From Bacillota bacterium (GTDB taxonomy: Bacteria > Bacillota > Desulfotomaculia > Desulfotomaculales > Desulfohalotomaculaceae), in the NCBI GenBank assembly GCA_009711615.1, contig VENI01000006.1, positions 1 through 64,000 on the forward strand: 64,000 bases of DNA. The letters run 5' to 3'. A program made the position numbers and the translations under genes. Shown piece by piece: positions 26,921-39,939 of the stretch. How positions within the stretch are numbered: position 1 is the first letter of the stretch; every line of letters starts with the position of its first letter. Under the pieces are notes generated by a model. It made no database searches, had not been told where the DNA came from, and saw only the letters and a list, made by a program, of their open reading frames with translations.

Positions 26921-29900
26921 ATGGTCTTTCCGGAAAAGGTTGGCACCAGGGTTAGGTGGAACTACGGCAAATTGAAGGAAGTGCTGCAGCTTCCCAACCT
27001 AATTGAAATCCAAAGGGATTCTTACAAATGGTTTCTGGATACTGGTTTGCGAGAGGTGTTCCGCGACATATCACCCATCCAGGACTTTACCGGTAACTTG
27101 GTATTAGAGTTTTTAGATTACACTCTCGGTGATCCTAAATATGTTGTTGAAGAATGCAAAGAGCGTGATGTTACCTATGCAGCACCACTTCGGGTAAAAG
27201 TAAGGTTAATCAATAAAGATACCGGTGAAGTAAAAGAGCAAGAAGTATTTATGGGTGATTTCCCGCTAATGACCGATAAAGGAACATTCATTATTAATGG
27301 TGCAGAAAGAGTTATAGTCAGCCAGTTGGTGCGTTCCCCAGGGGTGTATTTTACAGAGACTATTGACCCTAGTGGGCAAAGACTGTACGGCTCAACCATA
27401 ATACCAAACCGTGGAGCATGGCTGGAATTCGAGACAGATGTAAATAATCACATTTTTGTAAGAATTGACCGTACTCGTAAAATACCAGGTACTGTGCTTG
27501 TTAGGGCATTGGGTTACAGTTCTGACCAACAAATACTAGAACTGTTTAATAATGACCAAAATATTAATGAAACCCTCAGCAGAGATAATACTGATTCGGA
27601 AGAAGATGCCCTGGTGGAAATCTATAAAAGATTACGACCGGGTGAACCCCCTACCGTTGAGAGCGCCCGTTCCTTAATACAAACTTTATTCTTTGACCCT
27701 AAGCGATATGACTTAGCAAACGTGGGTCGCTACAAAATACATAAAAAATTAAAACATGACATATTTTATCGCTTCCCTGATGAGGACGGTCCAAAAGAGT
27801 TTGATAGATATTTGCAGAGAGAAGTTCCTATTGAAAGGGAATACATTCGTGAACTTACCCCTGAAGATATCATTGCCACTGTTCGTTACATACTGGGTTT
27901 AATGAAAGGTGAAGGTAGTGTGGATGATATTGACCACTTGGGTAATCGTCGCCTACGCTCGGTAGGTGAACTGCTACAGAACCAGTTTCGCATCGGGTTA
28001 TCTAGAATGGAGCGTGTAGTGCGTGAGCGGATGACTATCCAAGACGTGGATGTAATAACTCCGCAGGTTCTAATAAATATACGCCCAGTGGTGGCATCAA
28101 TTAAAGAATTCTTTGGTTCCAGCCAGCTATCACAGTTCATGGATCAAACTAACCCGCTGGCAGAATTAACTCACAAGCGTCGGCTATCTGCCCTTGGCCC
28201 GGGAGGGCTGTCTAGAGAGCGGGCAGGATTTGAAGTTCGTGACGTTCACCACTCTCACTATGGACGTATGTGTCCCATTGAGACTCCTGAAGGACCTAAC
28301 ATCGGCTTGATAGGCTCTTTATCTACTTATGCTCGTATTAATGATTTTGGATTTATGGAAACACCTTACCGTAAGGTCGATAAGGAGAGCAAGAGGGTTA
28401 CACAAGAAATAGTTTATTTGACAGCCGATGAGGAAGAACAAGCCATTGTAGCACAGGCTAACGCCCCTTTAGACGAGAAGGGTTATTTTGCTAATGAACG
28501 GGTAAATGCCCGAAAGGGTCATGAAATTCTGGTGGCTCCCGTTACAAACGTTGATTTTATGGATGTTTCTCCTAAACAGGTTTTTAGTGTAGCTACTTCA
28601 TTAATTCCGTTTCTGGAACACGATGATGCCAACCGTGCCCTGATGGGGGCTAACATGCAGCGTCAGGCGGTACCACTGCTACGACCCCAGGCACCACTGG
28701 TGGGTACTGGGATCGAGTATAAGGCCCTAAAGGATTCAGGTGCTGCAGTGCTAACCAGAAGAAGTGGTACTATAGAAAAGGTATCGGCAACGGAAGTGCA
28801 TATTCGTGCAGACGAGGACGGGTCACTGGATGTCTATAAGTTGCTTAAGTTTATCAGGTCCAACCAGGGCACCTGTATCAATCAAAAGCCAATAGTCGGA
28901 AAGGGACAAAAGATAGAAGCAAACGAAATAATTGCTGACGGGCCCTCGTCGGACAAAGGTGAACTAGCGTTAGGCAGAAACGTGCTGGTGGCCTTTATGC
29001 CTTGGGAAGGTTACAACTATGAGGATGCCATTCTAGTCAGTGAGAAGATGGTAAAGGAAGACTACTTTACCTCTATTCATATAGAAGAATACGAATGTGA
29101 TGCCCGGGATACTAAACTGGGTCCTGAAGAAATCACCAGGGACATCCCTAATGTGGGTGAGGAAATTCTAAAGGATCTGGATGACAGAGGCATAATTAGA
29201 ACAGGTGCTGAAGTACGCCCAGGTGATATTTTGGTAGGCAAGGTTACCCCCAAGGGTGAAACGGAACTAACTGCTGAAGAGCGTTTATTGAGAGCAATTT
29301 TTGGTGAGAAGGCTCGAGAGGTACGCGATACTTCGCTAAGAGTACCCCATGGTGAAGCGGGTAAAATAGTAGACGTAAAAGTATTTTCCCGTGATAACGG
29401 TGATGAACTGCCTCCGGGAGTAAACCAGCTAGTACGGGTATATATCGCCCAGAAGAGGAAAATATCCGAAGGTGATAAAATGGCGGGTCGTCACGGGAAC
29501 AAAGGGGTTATCGCCCGTATCCTGCCTGAAGAGGATATGCCATTCATGCCTGATGGTACGCCGGTGGAAATTGTATTAAACCCCCTGGGTGTTCCTTCGA
29601 GGATGAACATCGGACAGGTGTTGGAAACTCATTTGGGTTGGGCAGCAAAAGTTTTAGGTTTTCATGTAGCCACGCCGGTATTCAACGGTGCGGCTGAGGA
29701 ATCGATTATTGAGACGCTCCAAAAAGCATCTTTACCTGAAATTGGGAAAATAACCTTAAGCGATGGTCGAACTGGAGAGCCATTTGACAATCCTGTCACC
29801 GTGGGATATGTATATATGCTAAAGCTTGCCCACTTAGTTGATGACAAGATTCATGCCCGTTCCACTGGACCGTATTCACTTGTTACTCAACAACCGTTGG

Positions 29901-30340
29901 GTGGTAAAGCACAGTTCGGTGGCCAGCGCTTTGGTGAAATGGAGGTATGGGCCCTGGAGGCTTATGGCGCGGCCTATACTCTGCAGGAAATCCTCACTGT
30001 GAAGTCTGACGATGTGGTAGGACGTGTTAAAACATATGAGTCAATTGTAAAAGGTGAAAATGTACCGGAACCAGGAGTACCGGAATCCTTTAAAGTTCTA
30101 ATCAAGGAACTGCAAAGTCTGGGACTGGATGTCAAAGTGCTTTCGGAAAATGAAGAAGAGATAGATATTAAAGAATCAGAAGAAGATGTAAACGAAGCGG
30201 CTAAAGATTATGGGTTGGATGCTCAAGAAGAACCGGCTACTGGGACAAGAACCAGTAATACCGATGATGAAAATGCAGACACCGCTGAAGAGAAGGAATT
30301 AGATTTGACCGTAGTAGATGAGGATTTAGAAGTGGATTAA
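26921..30340 (+). CDS. rpoB: RNA polymerase beta subunit
   Basis: 1139 residues. Catalytic subunit; the rifampicin pocket is present in its sensitive form ([16 protein letters not shown], then [14 protein letters not shown]). C-terminal conserved [19 protein letters not shown]. The last 75 residues or so are a strongly acidic tail ([28 protein letters not shown]). ATG 26921 lies 13 nt from AAGGGGTG; a two-codon ATG-CGC-TAG ORF fills the gap and abuts the start (TAGATG). rpoC follows after 48 nt. Confidence 0.97.
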   Translation: MVFPEKVGTRVRWNYGKLKEVLQLPNLIEIQRDSYKWFLDTGLREVFRDISPIQDFTGNLVLEFLDYTLGDPKYVVEECKERDVTYAAPLRVKVRLINKDTGEVKEQEVFMGDFPLMTDKGTFIINGAERVIVSQLVRSPGVYFTETIDPSGQRLYGSTIIPNRGAWLEFETDVNNHIFVRIDRTRKIPGTVLVRALGYSSDQQILELFNNDQNINETLSRDNTDSEEDALVEIYKRLRPGEPPTVESARSLIQTLFFDPKRYDLANVGRYKIHKKLKHDIFYRFPDEDGPKEFDRYLQREVPIEREYIRELTPEDIIATVRYILGLMKGEGSVDDIDHLGNRRLRSVGELLQNQFRIGLSRMERVVRERMTIQDVDVITPQVLINIRPVVASIKEFFGSSQLSQFMDQTNPLAELTHKRRLSALGPGGLSRERAGFEVRDVHHSHYGRMCPIETPEGPNIGLIGSLSTYARINDFGFMETPYRKVDKESKRVTQEIVYLTADEEEQAIVAQANAPLDEKGYFANERVNARKGHEILVAPVTNVDFMDVSPKQVFSVATSLIPFLEHDDANRALMGANMQRQAVPLLRPQAPLVGTGIEYKALKDSGAAVLTRRSGTIEKVSATEVHIRADEDGSLDVYKLLKFIRSNQGTCINQKPIVGKGQKIEANEIIADGPSSDKGELALGRNVLVAFMPWEGYNYEDAILVSEKMVKEDYFTSIHIEEYECDARDTKLGPEEITRDIPNVGEEILKDLDDRGIIRTGAEVRPGDILVGKVTPKGETELTAEERLLRAIFGEKAREVRDTSLRVPHGEAGKIVDVKVFSRDNGDELPPGVNQLVRVYIAQKRKISEGDKMAGRHGNKGVIARILPEEDMPFMPDGTPVEIVLNPLGVPSRMNIGQVLETHLGWAAKVLGFHVATPVFNGAAEESIIETLQKASLPEIGKITLSDGRTGEPFDNPVTVGYVYMLKLAHLVDDKIHARSTGPYSLVTQQPLGGKAQFGGQRFGEMEVWALEAYGAAYTLQEILTVKSDDVVGRVKTYESIVKGENVPEPGVPESFKVLIKELQSLGLDVKVLSENEEEIDIKESEEDVNEAAKDYGLDAQEEPATGTRTSNTDDENADTAEEKELDLTVVDEDLEVD

Positions 30341-30388
30341 GAATTAACAGTAGCTGCCGGTAAAACCTGTTTAAAGGGGGAAAAATCC

Positions 30389-33300
30389 TTGCTGGATTTA
30401 AACAACTTTGACCGGATTAGAATTGGGCTGGCTTCTCCGGAGCAAATTAGGGCCTGGTCTAGTGGTGCGGTGAAAAAACCGGAAACCATTAACTATCGTA
30501 CTTTAAAGCCGGAACGTGACGGTTTGTTTTGTGAAAGAATATTTGGACCCACAAGAGACTGGGAATGTCACTGTGGTAAGTACAAGCGGGTTAGGTATAA
30601 AGGCGTTGTTTGTGACCGCTGTGGCGTAGAAGTTACCAGATCCAAAGTACGCCGGGAACGGTTAGGCATCATTGAACTTGCTGCTCCGGTATCCCACATC
30701 TGGTACTTCAAAGGGATTCCCAGTCGGATGGGCTTAATAATGGATATGTCGCCCCGGGCACTGGAGAAAGTACTTTACTTTGTTTCATATATTGTGATAG
30801 ATCCGGGCGAGACCAACTTGATTAAAAAGCAGTTGCTTACAGAGACAGAATATCGGGAGTATTACGACAAGTACGGAGACAGCTTCAAAGCAGGTATGGG
30901 AGCCGAAGCTGTTAAAGAGTTGCTTAAAGAAATTGATATGGAAAAGGAAAGCAAAAACCTGCGACAGGAATTAAAAGAGGTTTCTGGGCAACGTAAAATC
31001 AGGGCTATCCGCCGGTTAGAAGTGGTAGAGGCGTTTCGTAAATCCAAGAACAGACCGGAATGGATGATTATGGATGCACTTCCAGTAATCCCCCCTGAAC
31101 TCCGACCCATGGTACAGCTTGATGGTGGCCGGTTTGCCACATCTGACTTAAACGATTTGTACCGACGGGTGATAAATAGGAATAACAGGCTGCAGAAACT
31201 GTTGGATTTAGGTGCTCCAGATATTATTGTACGTAACGAAAAAAGAATGCTTCAAGAAGCGGTGGATGCCCTTATTGATAACGGGCGCCGTGGACGGCCG
31301 GTTACTGGACCTGGTAACCGCCCATTGAAATCATTATCTGACATGTTGAAGGGTAAGCAGGGTCGTTTTAGACAGAATCTGTTGGGTAAAAGGGTAGATT
31401 ACTCCGGTCGTTCAGTTATTGTTGTTGGCCCTGAGCTGAAGCTTCATCAGTGTGGTTTGCCAAAAGAAATGGCATTGGAGCTATTTAAACCCTTTGTTAT
31501 GAAAAGTCTTGTAGAAAAAGGCTACGCCCATAACATTAAGAGTGCCAAGCGAATGGTAGAGCGGGTGCGCAGTGAAGTGTGGGATGTACTAGAAGATGTA
31601 ATTAGTCAGCATCCGGTAATGCTAAACCGTGCGCCAACCTTGCACCGTCTGGGGATTCAGTCATTTGAACCTGTTTTAGTAGAAGGTCGGGCCATTAAAA
31701 TTCACCCGATGGTATGTACGGCATACAACGCTGACTTTGACGGGGACCAAATGGCTGTACACGTACCCCTTTCTGCAGAGGCCCAGGCTGAAGCGAGGCT
31801 GTTGATGTTATCAGCTAATAACATCCTCAATCCAAAAGACGGAAAACCGGTGGCCACTCCTACTCAGGATATGGTATTGGGATGCTACTACTTAACAATG
31901 GATAGGCCTGGAGCCCTTGGGGAAGGAAATATCTTTAAAGATTTTGAAGAAGCAGTTATGGCTTACGATAACGATGCACTGTCCCTTCATGCTAAAATAA
32001 AAGTACGAATTAAAGGTGAATTGTTGGAAACAACAGTGGGTCGCTTGATCTTTAACGAAGCCATTCCCGATGAACTGGGCTACTATAACACAGTGTCAGA
32101 CAAAAAGTCTCTCGGTAAAATCGTTGAAGAGAGTTATCGTAAGTTGGGATATAGTTCCACAGCACAGTTGTTGGACGGTCTAAAAAAACTTGGGTATCGT
32201 TATGCTACCCGTGCAGGGATGACAATAGGTGTAGCTGATATCACCATCCCTGAAAAGAAGAAGGAGATTCTAGCAGAATCTGAAAAAAGAGTAAATGATA
32301 TAGAAAAGCAGTACCGTCGGGGACTGATTACCGAAGAGGAACGCTATCGTAAGATTATTGGTGTTTGGAATGATGCCACCGAAGATGTAACCAACGCTTT
32401 AATGGAGACGCTGGATAAATTTAACCCAGTATACATGATGGCTACATCTGGTGCCCGTGGTAACATTCAGCAAATCCGCCAGCTGGCAGGTATGCGTGGT
32501 TTGATGGCTGATCCTTCAGGTCGAATTATTGACCTGCCAATTAAAGCGAACTTCCGTGAAGGCTTAACAGTACTGGAGTACTTTATCTCCACTCACGGGG
32601 CTCGTAAAGGTTTGGCGGACACTGCCCTTAGAACGGCTGACTCTGGATACTTAACCAGGCGCTTGGTGGACGTGGCCCAGGATGTAATTGTTAGGGAACT
32701 GGATTGCGGTACCGAAGCTGGTGTGGAAGTATCAGAAATCAAAGAAGGCACTGAAGTGATAGAAAATCTGTTTGACCGTATTGTGGGCAGGTTTACAATA
32801 GATGATGTTACCAATCCCGAAACTGGTGAAGTAATTGTTAAAGCAGGCGATATGATAATGGAAGAACAAGCGGAAGACATTGTTAACTCTGGTGTAGATA
32901 AATTAACCATCCGCTCTGTTCTGACATGTAGAACTCATCACGGTGTTTGCAACAAATGCTATGGCCGTAACCTTGCCACTGGTCAAGAAGTGGATATTGG
33001 GGAAGCAGTTGGTATCATTGCTGCACAGTCCATTGGTGAACCGGGAACACAGCTTACCATGCGTACCTTCCACACCGGTGGTATTGCTGGAGACGATATT
33101 ACTCAGGGTCTACCGCGTATTGAGGAATTATTTGAAGCTAGGCGTCCCAAGGGGCAAGCTATTATTACTGAAAATGAAGGCACGGTAGCTATAACCGAAG
33201 TAAAAGGTCGCCGCGAGATTGAAATCACCGGAGATGATGGAGAAAAACAATCATACCCAGTACCATATGGTTCTCGGTTGAAAGTCCGGGATGGTAACAA

Positions 33301-33880
33301 AGTGGAACCCGGTGATGAACTTACAGAGGGTTCCGTGAACCCACATGACATGCTGAAAATCAAAGGTGTTCGTAACTGTCAGCTATACTTACTGCAGGAG
33401 GTGCAAAAAGTCTACCGATTGCAAGGTGTAGAAATCAGTGATAAACATATTGAAGTGATGATTAGGCAAATGTTCCGTAAGATCAAAGTAGATGAAGTGG
33501 GAGACACTGAACTTCTTCCTGGTGGCTTGATCGATATATTTGACTTTGAAACGCAAAACAATAAGGCAAAAGAAAAAGATGGAGAACTGGCTACTGGAAA
33601 GTCGGTGCTCCTAGGTATTACTAAAGCATCACTGGCTACGGATTCATTCCTGTCAGCAGCATCGTTCCAGGAAACCACCAGGGTACTGACCGAAGCGGCA
33701 ATCAAAGGAAAACTTGATCCGCTACTGGGATTAAAAGAAAACGTAATTATTGGAAAACTGGTCCCAGCTGGTACAGGGATGTCTAGGTACCGTAATGTAG
33801 AAGTGGCTTCACCAGGGGGCCAAGCTGAGGAAACAGAGGTAACAGACATAGACGATATTGAAGATATTATGGATATTTAA
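30389..33880 (+). CDS. rpoC: RNA polymerase beta' subunit
   Basis: 1163 residues. N-terminal zinc finger CHCGKYK...CDRCG near 58-78. The catalytic magnesium loop NADFDGDQ is near 447-454. A second zinc site is at [13 protein letters not shown], and the C-terminal clamp has [19 protein letters not shown]. No large insertion in the trigger loop, as is usual for Firmicutes. TTG start after AAAGGGGG. Followed at once by heptamer element 6. Confidence 0.97.
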   Translation: MLDLNNFDRIRIGLASPEQIRAWSSGAVKKPETINYRTLKPERDGLFCERIFGPTRDWECHCGKYKRVRYKGVVCDRCGVEVTRSKVRRERLGIIELAAPVSHIWYFKGIPSRMGLIMDMSPRALEKVLYFVSYIVIDPGETNLIKKQLLTETEYREYYDKYGDSFKAGMGAEAVKELLKEIDMEKESKNLRQELKEVSGQRKIRAIRRLEVVEAFRKSKNRPEWMIMDALPVIPPELRPMVQLDGGRFATSDLNDLYRRVINRNNRLQKLLDLGAPDIIVRNEKRMLQEAVDALIDNGRRGRPVTGPGNRPLKSLSDMLKGKQGRFRQNLLGKRVDYSGRSVIVVGPELKLHQCGLPKEMALELFKPFVMKSLVEKGYAHNIKSAKRMVERVRSEVWDVLEDVISQHPVMLNRAPTLHRLGIQSFEPVLVEGRAIKIHPMVCTAYNADFDGDQMAVHVPLSAEAQAEARLLMLSANNILNPKDGKPVATPTQDMVLGCYYLTMDRPGALGEGNIFKDFEEAVMAYDNDALSLHAKIKVRIKGELLETTVGRLIFNEAIPDELGYYNTVSDKKSLGKIVEESYRKLGYSSTAQLLDGLKKLGYRYATRAGMTIGVADITIPEKKKEILAESEKRVNDIEKQYRRGLITEEERYRKIIGVWNDATEDVTNALMETLDKFNPVYMMATSGARGNIQQIRQLAGMRGLMADPSGRIIDLPIKANFREGLTVLEYFISTHGARKGLADTALRTADSGYLTRRLVDVAQDVIVRELDCGTEAGVEVSEIKEGTEVIENLFDRIVGRFTIDDVTNPETGEVIVKAGDMIMEEQAEDIVNSGVDKLTIRSVLTCRTHHGVCNKCYGRNLATGQEVDIGEAVGIIAAQSIGEPGTQLTMRTFHTGGIAGDDITQGLPRIEELFEARRPKGQAIITENEGTVAITEVKGRREIEITGDDGEKQSYPVPYGSRLKVRDGNKVEPGDELTEGSVNPHDMLKIKGVRNCQLYLLQEVQKVYRLQGVEISDKHIEVMIRQMFRKIKVDEVGDTELLPGGLIDIFDFETQNNKAKEKDGELATGKSVLLGITKASLATDSFLSAASFQETTRVLTEAAIKGKLDPLLGLKENVIIGKLVPAGTGMSRYRNVEVASPGGQAEETEVTDIDDIEDIMDI

Positions 33881-33882
33881 AA

Positions 33883-33982
33883 GCAGGAGCTAGGAGTTAG
33901 GAGTAAGGAGTTAGAATTTAAAGCCAGAGAAGGATGTTTGATGGACATTCTGAATTCTGACTCCTGAATTCTGACTACTGTC
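33883..33982. repeat. heptamer inverted repeat element 6 (after rpoC)
   Basis: Left arm 33883-33918: GCAGGAGC TAGGAGT TAGGAGTA AGGAGTT AGAAT, starting 3-4 nt after the rpoC stop. Right arm 33946-33980: ATTCTGA ATTCTGA CTCCTGA ATTCTGA CTACTG. One of the cleanest examples. Confidence 0.8.
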
Positions 33983-33999
33983 GTGAATTGATAAAATTG

Positions 34000-34028
34000 T
34001 TGACAATGTAATAAGTGGGTGTTATTAT
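34000..34028 (+). promoter_or_regulatory. promoter of the L7Ae-like gene and str operon
   Basis: TTGACA at 34000-34005, 17-nt spacer, TATTAT at 34023-34028. It is placed about 20 nt after the heptamer element, so transcription restarts here. Confidence 0.75.
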
Positions 34029-34062
34029 ATACGAGTGTGCGGATTTCTGGAGGGTTTTGACT

Positions 34063-34314
34063 ATGCCGTATGAAAGAATATCCAAGGCTCAGAAGAAAAC
34101 AGTGGGCGCTAAACAAACCGCCAAAGCTGTTGATAAAGGCCGGGCAAAGCTGGTTCTGGTAGCCCGGGATGCTGACCGACACGTAATAAATCCCATTATA
34201 AATGCCTGTAAAGAAAAAGGCATAGATGTGGTAGAAATAGACAACATGAAGAAACTTGGTAAAGCATGTGGAATTGAAGTCCGCTGTGCTGTGGCAGCAG
34301 TAATTAAAGAATAG
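34063..34314 (+). CDS. rplGB: L7Ae-family ribosomal/kink-turn-binding protein
   Basis: 83 residues. Small L7Ae/L30e-fold protein like Bacillus YbxF, which binds kink-turn RNA. It lies between rpoC and rpsL, exactly as ybxF does. The middle VLVARDADRHVINPIINACKE and late IDNMKKLGKACGIEVRCAV fit the fold. ATG 34063 has GGAGGG upstream; the longer GTG ORF from 34015 would begin inside the promoter. Confidence 0.88.
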   Translation: MPYERISKAQKKTVGAKQTAKAVDKGRAKLVLVARDADRHVINPIINACKEKGIDVVEIDNMKKLGKACGIEVRCAVAAVIKE

Positions 34315-34375
34315 CCTTAGGGCTTGATATATTAAGAATTGCATTTGCATTAGTGAAGGGAGGTGTTGTTGGGAA

Positions 34376-34750
34376 ATGCCGACCATTAACCAGCTCATTC
34401 GTAAAAACAGAAAATTAACCAAAGAAAAATCTGGCGCTCCGGCTTTAAAGAATAGTCCACAAAAACGTGGGGTGTGCACTAGAGTTTATACCACTACTCC
34501 TAAGAAGCCAAACTCTGCTTTGCGTAAAGTGGCCAGGGTGCGTTTAACAAATGGTATTGAAGTAACTTCCTACATCCCTGGTATCGGCCACAACCTGCAG
34601 GAACACTCAGTGGTACTGGTTCGCGGTGGCCGTGTTAAGGACATTCCAGGTGTGCGTTACCACATAGTTCGTGGTGCTTTAGACACAGCTGGTGTACAGG
34701 ATCGTAACCAAGGAAGGTCCAAATACGGAACAAAGAGACCGAAGAAGTAA
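34376..34750 (+). CDS. rpsL: Ribosomal protein uS12
   Basis: 124 residues. Decoding-centre protein. [15 protein letters not shown] and [17 protein letters not shown] are the conserved streptomycin-site regions, with the wild-type lysines in both. SD GGGAGGTG. Followed by heptamer element 7 inside the str operon. Confidence 0.97.
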   Translation: MPTINQLIRKNRKLTKEKSGAPALKNSPQKRGVCTRVYTTTPKKPNSALRKVARVRLTNGIEVTSYIPGIGHNLQEHSVVLVRGGRVKDIPGVRYHIVRGALDTAGVQDRNQGRSKYGTKRPKK

Positions 34751-34754
34751 TTGC

Positions 34755-34843
34755 TCAGTAGTCAGGAGCTAGGAGTCAGGAGTCAGAATAAAACCATAAA
34801 AACAATTAACATATGTGCATTCTGAATGCTGGCTACTTAATTA
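34755..34843. repeat. heptamer inverted repeat element 7 (rpsL-rpsG)
   Basis: Left arm 34755-34789: CAGTAGT CAGGAGC TAGGAGT CAGGAGT CAGAATA. Right arm 34818-34840: ATTCTGA ATGCTGG CTACTTA. It lies within an operon, between two ribosomal protein genes. Confidence 0.75.
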
Positions 34844-34879
34844 TAAATACTTCAATAATTACAATATGTACTTATATAA

Positions 34880-35389
<510 letters not shown>

Positions 35390-35407
35390 GGAGGATATTG
35401 ATATAAC

Positions 35408-37480
35408 ATGGCTCGTAAGTTTCCGCTAGAGCGAACTCGCAACATAGGAATCATGGCTCATATTGATGCCGGAAAAACAACAACCACCGAGCGCATGCTA
35501 TTCTACACTGGTAGAGTTCATAAACTTGGTGAAGTCCATGATGGTGCAGCAACGATGGACTGGATGGTACAAGAGCAGGAAAGAGGTATTACAATTACCT
35601 CAGCTGCAACCACATGCGAATGGAAGGATCATCGTGTAAATATTATAGATACGCCAGGCCACGTGGACTTTACAGTTGAAGTAGAACGATCACTGCGTGT
35701 GTTAGATGGAGCAGTGGCAGTGTTCTGTTCTGTAGGGGGCGTAGAACCGCAGTCTGAAACAGTTTGGAGACAGGCGGATAAATACAAAGTTCCAAGACTT
35801 GCTTACATCAACAAAATGGACCGCGTCGGAGCTGACTTCTTTGTAGGCATAAATATGATGCAGGAAAGATTAGGTGCAAACCCAGTTCCAATTCAACTGC
35901 CCATTGGTGCAGAAGATGAATTCCAGGGCATTGTAGACTTGATTAAAAACAAGGCTATTTATTACCTTGATGACCTTGGTACTAGAAGTGAATTCAAGGA
36001 AATACCCGATGAAATGAAAGAAATTGCAGCAGAATACCGGACCAAACTGGTAGAGGCAGTGGCCGAAACAGATGATGAACTGATGATGAAATATCTCGAG
36101 GGCGAAGAGCTTACGGAAGAAGAAGTCAGCATTGGTGTTCGTAAAGCTACACTAGCAGTTAAAATAATACCGGTACTTTGCGGATCATCATTTAAGAACA
36201 AAGGTGTGCAATTACTACTAGATGCAATTGTTGACTACCTGCCGGCTCCTATTGATGTACCACCGGTAACAGGAATTAAGCCTGGTACTGAGGAAGAAGA
36301 CCGTCGGCTATCCAACGATGATGAACCCTTTTCTGCTTTAGCTTTTAAAATTATGACAGATCCGTATGTGGGTAAACTTTCATTTATCAGAGTGTATTCC
36401 GGTACACTGAAGTCTGGATCATATGTTTACAACCCCAGTAAAGGCAAAAAAGAACGGGTGGGGCGTATCATGCAGATGCATGCTAACCACCGGGAAGAAA
36501 TTGACGAAATACATGCCGGAGACATTTGTGGTGTTGTAGGATTAAAAAATACTGGTACAGGCGATACACTATGTGATGAAAAAAGCCAAATTGAACTGGA
36601 AGCTATGGAATTCCCGGAACCAGTTATCGATGTGGCCATTGAACCAAAGACAAAGAGTGATCAGGATAAACTGGCAGTTGCCTTACAGAAACTGGCTGAT
36701 GAAGATCCAACATTTAAAACTCACACAGACCATGACACCGGTCAGACAATTATTTCAGGTATGGGTGAATTGCACCTTGAGGTTATTGTTGACCGCCTGC
36801 TGAGAGAGTTTAAAGTTGAAGCTAACGTAGGTAAACCGCAGGTAGCTTATAAAGAAACCATTAGAAAAGTCGTTAAGCAGGAAGGTAAGTTTGTACGACA
36901 ATCTGGTGGTCGGGGGCAGTTTGGTCATGTTCATATTCAAATTGAACCCCTTGAGGCTGGAACAGGGTACGAGTTTGTTAACAAAATTGTTGGTGGCGTG
37001 GTACCTAAAGAGTATATTCCTGCTGTGGATAATGGTGTTAAAGAAGCCATGCAGACTGGTGTGATGGCCGGTTATCCCATGACGGATATCAAAGTAACAC
37101 TATACGATGGTTCTTATCACGAAGTGGATTCCTCGGAAATGGCCTTTAAGGTAGCTGGTTCTATGGCATTTAAAGATGGTTCTAAAAAAGCCAGTCCAGT
37201 TATTCTAGAACCAATGATGAAGGTTGAAGCATTAATGCCAGAGGAATATATGGGTGACGTGATGGGTGACATTAACAGTCGTCGTGGACGGGTAGAATCA
37301 ATGGACCAAAGAGGTAATGCCAAAGTGATTAACGCTTATGTACCTCTATCGGAAATGTTTGGTTATGCCACCGAACTTCGTTCCCGCACCCAAGGGCGTG
37401 GACAATATACAATGCAGTTCTCTCATTACGATGAAGTGCCTAAAAACATTGCTGAAGAGATAGTTTCTAAAAACACTTAA
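35408..37480 (+). CDS. fusA: Elongation factor G
   Basis: 690 residues. Translocase GTPase: G1 [13 protein letters not shown] near 18, G3 [10 protein letters not shown]4 NKMD, then domains II-V ending in QFSHYDEVP. Length matches EF-G1. SD AAGGAGG. Between rpsG and tuf2 in the str operon. Confidence 0.97.
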   Translation: MARKFPLERTRNIGIMAHIDAGKTTTTERMLFYTGRVHKLGEVHDGAATMDWMVQEQERGITITSAATTCEWKDHRVNIIDTPGHVDFTVEVERSLRVLDGAVAVFCSVGGVEPQSETVWRQADKYKVPRLAYINKMDRVGADFFVGINMMQERLGANPVPIQLPIGAEDEFQGIVDLIKNKAIYYLDDLGTRSEFKEIPDEMKEIAAEYRTKLVEAVAETDDELMMKYLEGEELTEEEVSIGVRKATLAVKIIPVLCGSSFKNKGVQLLLDAIVDYLPAPIDVPPVTGIKPGTEEEDRRLSNDDEPFSALAFKIMTDPYVGKLSFIRVYSGTLKSGSYVYNPSKGKKERVGRIMQMHANHREEIDEIHAGDICGVVGLKNTGTGDTLCDEKSQIELEAMEFPEPVIDVAIEPKTKSDQDKLAVALQKLADEDPTFKTHTDHDTGQTIISGMGELHLEVIVDRLLREFKVEANVGKPQVAYKETIRKVVKQEGKFVRQSGGRGQFGHVHIQIEPLEAGTGYEFVNKIVGGVVPKEYIPAVDNGVKEAMQTGVMAGYPMTDIKVTLYDGSYHEVDSSEMAFKVAGSMAFKDGSKKASPVILEPMMKVEALMPEEYMGDVMGDINSRRGRVESMDQRGNAKVINAYVPLSEMFGYATELRSRTQGRGQYTMQFSHYDEVPKNIAEEIVSKNT

Positions 37481-37514
37481 TAAAATTAACGAGAATTAAG
37501 GGGGAAAGATACCA

Positions 37515-38717
37515 ATGGCAAAGGCTAAGTTTGAACGTAACAAGCCGCACGTAAACATCGGTACTATCGGTCACGTTGACCATGGAAAAACCACTCTCAC
37601 CGCTGCAATCACCATCACATTAACCAATGCATATGGCGGCGATATAAGAAAGTACGACGAGATTGATAACGCTCCAGAAGAGCGGGAACGTGGCATCACC
37701 ATTAATACCGCCCACGTGGAATATGAGACAGAAAATCGTCACTATGCCCACGTAGATTGTCCTGGACACGCTGACTATGTTAAGAACATGATCACTGGTG
37801 CTGCACAAATGGACGGCGGTATCTTGGTAGTATCTGCTGCAGACGGTCCAATGCCACAGACCCGTGAGCACATTCTGCTTTCACGTCAGGTAGGCGTTCC
37901 ATCAATCTGCGTATTCCTGAACAAATCAGACATGGTTGATGATGAAGAACTGCTGGAACTGGTAGACATGGAAGTACGCGAACTGTTAAGTGAATATGAC
38001 TTCCCAGGTGATGATACACCAATAGTAGCTGGATCAGCGTTGAAGGCTATGGAATGTGGTTGCGGCAACCGTGACTGCGAATGGTGCGGTAAGATCTGGG
38101 AACTGATGGATAACGTAGATGAGTTTATCCCAACCCCAGAACGTGATACCGAAAAGAACTTCTTGATGCCCGTGGAAGACGTATTCTCCATCACCGGTCG
38201 TGGTACAGTTGCTACCGGTCGTGTGGAACGTGGTGTTGTAAAACAGGGTGAAGAAGTAGAAATAGTTGGTCTGATGGATCAACCAAAGAAAACAGTTGTA
38301 ACCGGTGTAGAAATGTTCCGCAAGTTGCTGGACTATGCAGAAGCTGGAGACAACATTGGAGCACTGTTGCGTGGTGTTGAGCGCAAAGAAATTGAACGTG
38401 GTCAAGTATTAGCGAAGCCTGGCAGTATCAAGCCACACACCAAGTTTGATTCAGAGGTATATGTACTGACTAAAGAAGAAGGTGGACGCCACACCCCATT
38501 CTTTAACGGATACCGTCCTCAGTTCTATTTCCGTACAACTGACGTTACCGGTTCCATTGCATTGCCAGACGGTGTAGAAATGGTAATGCCCGGAGACAAC
38601 ACTAAATTTAAAATTGATCTGATTACTCCCATTGCTATTGAAGAAGGTCTGCGCTTTGCTATTCGTGAAGGTGGCCGTACAGTAGGTGCCGGTGTAGTAA
38701 CCGCTATTACTGAGTAA
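37515..38717 (+). CDS. tuf: Elongation factor Tu, copy 2
   Basis: 400 residues in the classical str-operon position. By eye it differs from copy 1 at five bases, all within 130 bp near the 3' end, giving one substitution (Glu368 in copy 1, Asp368 here). The SD and preceding bases (AAGGGGGAAAGATACCA) are also identical, so recent gene conversion is likely. Same four-cysteine insertion at 181-191. Followed by a hairpin before rpsJ. Confidence 0.97.
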   Translation: MAKAKFERNKPHVNIGTIGHVDHGKTTLTAAITITLTNAYGGDIRKYDEIDNAPEERERGITINTAHVEYETENRHYAHVDCPGHADYVKNMITGAAQMDGGILVVSAADGPMPQTREHILLSRQVGVPSICVFLNKSDMVDDEELLELVDMEVRELLSEYDFPGDDTPIVAGSALKAMECGCGNRDCEWCGKIWELMDNVDEFIPTPERDTEKNFLMPVEDVFSITGRGTVATGRVERGVVKQGEEVEIVGLMDQPKKTVVTGVEMFRKLLDYAEAGDNIGALLRGVERKEIERGQVLAKPGSIKPHTKFDSEVYVLTKEEGGRHTPFFNGYRPQFYFRTTDVTGSIALPDGVEMVMPGDNTKFKIDLITPIAIEEGLRFAIREGGRTVGAGVVTAITE

Positions 38718-38732
38718 CAAATAATAAGACAT

Positions 38733-38767
38733 TTGGGAGGTGGGTAAGATACCCCCCGCCTCCCATC
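38733..38767 (+). terminator. hairpin between tuf2 and rpsJ
   Basis: GGGAGGTGGG and CCCCCGCCTCCC form a strong GC-rich stem (one bulge region), followed by only ATCTTCTATT. It may be a partial terminator separating the str and S10 operons. Confidence 0.5.
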
Positions 38768-38872
38768 TTCTATTACAGCAAAGCTGACAACGATGAAGTG
38801 GAAGGTTGCCTGGGAATCGGGGAAATTTTCACAGAGTAGTCCGCACCAATCGGACGATAAGGAGGACTAGTA

Positions 38873-39181
38873 ATGAAGAAACAAAAAATTCGTATTCGCT
38901 TAAAAGCATATGATCATCAAATGCTTGATCAATCTGCAACTAGAATTGTAGATACAGCAAAACGTACCGGGGCATCTGTTTCCGGTCCTGTACCGCTTCC
39001 TACTGAGAAAAGTATTTACACCATCTTACGTTCCCCGCACGTTAACAAAGACTCTCGGGAACAATTTGAGATGCGTATCCACAAGAGATTAATAGATATT
39101 GTAGAACCCACACCTAAGACTGTGGATTCTCTGATGCGACTGGACTTACCAGCCGGTGTAGATATTGAAATTAAGCTATAA
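38873..39181 (+). CDS. rpsJ: Ribosomal protein uS10
   Basis: 102 residues. 30S head protein and NusE, partner of NusG/NusB in antitermination. [17 protein letters not shown] is the family signature. First gene of the S10 block; SD AAGGAGG. A 99-nt gap with a structured hairpin separates it from rplC. Confidence 0.97.
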   Translation: MKKQKIRIRLKAYDHQMLDQSATRIVDTAKRTGASVSGPVPLPTEKSIYTILRSPHVNKDSREQFEMRIHKRLIDIVEPTPKTVDSLMRLDLPAGVDIEIKL

Positions 39182-39227
39182 ATAAAAAGGTATGTGAAAC
39201 ACCCGGGTCAGTGTTCCTGGGCTATAA

Positions 39228-39260
39228 ACGATTATGTTCGTTAAGCGAACCGCTAATCGT
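39228..39260 (+). promoter_or_regulatory. hairpin in the rplC leader
   Basis: ACGATTA (39228-39234) pairs with TAATCGT (39254-39260), and inside it GTTCG (39236-39240) pairs with CGAAC (39246-39250). The hairpin ends 5 nt before the rplC SD GGAGG. It could control access to rplC. Confidence 0.5.
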
Positions 39261-39280
39261 GAACAGGAGGTGCTTAGGAG

Positions 39281-39910
39281 ATGTCAAAAGCAATTTTGGG
39301 CAAAAAAGTTGGGATGACACAAGTATTAACCGATGAAGGCAAAGCTATTCCGGTAACTGTTATCGAAGCCGGTCCCTGTGTTGTAGTGCAAAAGAAAACC
39401 ACAGAAGTAGATGGATATACAGCAGTGCAACTTGGTTACGGTAGTAAGGCAGACCGATTGGTAATTAAGCCTTTAAAGGGTCATTTTGCCAAGTACGGGG
39501 TTAAACCGGTACGCCATATTAGAGAACTGAGAGCAGAAAATGTTGATGATTATGAAGTGGGCCAAGAAATTAAGGCTGACATTTTCGCTGAAGGTGAAAA
39601 AGTAGATGTTGTTGGAACATCTAAAGGTCGTGGATTTGCTGGTACAATTAAACGGCATAACTTTAGCCGTGGACCCATGACTCATGGTTCTAAGAATCAC
39701 CGTCGTCCTGGTTCTGCGGGAGCACTTGGGCCGCAGCGCACATTTAAGGGTAAAAAAGCCCCAGGACATATGGGAGTAGATCGGGTGACTGTACAAAACC
39801 TTGAAATGGTTAAAGTTGACCCGGAGAGAAATCTTATTGCTGTGAAAGGTGCTGTACCCGGACCGCGGGGTGGTATGGTGATGATTAAAAACAGCATCAA
39901 AGCCAAGTAG
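39281..39910 (+). CDS. rplC: Ribosomal protein uL3
   Basis: 209 residues. Large-subunit assembly initiator near the peptidyl transferase centre. [15 protein letters not shown] start; the [15 protein letters not shown] loop is the rRNA-penetrating extension. SD AGGAGGTG. rplD follows after 29 nt. Confidence 0.97.
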   Translation: MSKAILGKKVGMTQVLTDEGKAIPVTVIEAGPCVVVQKKTTEVDGYTAVQLGYGSKADRLVIKPLKGHFAKYGVKPVRHIRELRAENVDDYEVGQEIKADIFAEGEKVDVVGTSKGRGFAGTIKRHNFSRGPMTHGSKNHRRPGSAGALGPQRTFKGKKAPGHMGVDRVTVQNLEMVKVDPERNLIAVKGAVPGPRGGMVMIKNSIKAK

Positions 39911-39939
39911 CAGCTGTAAGGCGAAAGGAGGAATAAGTG

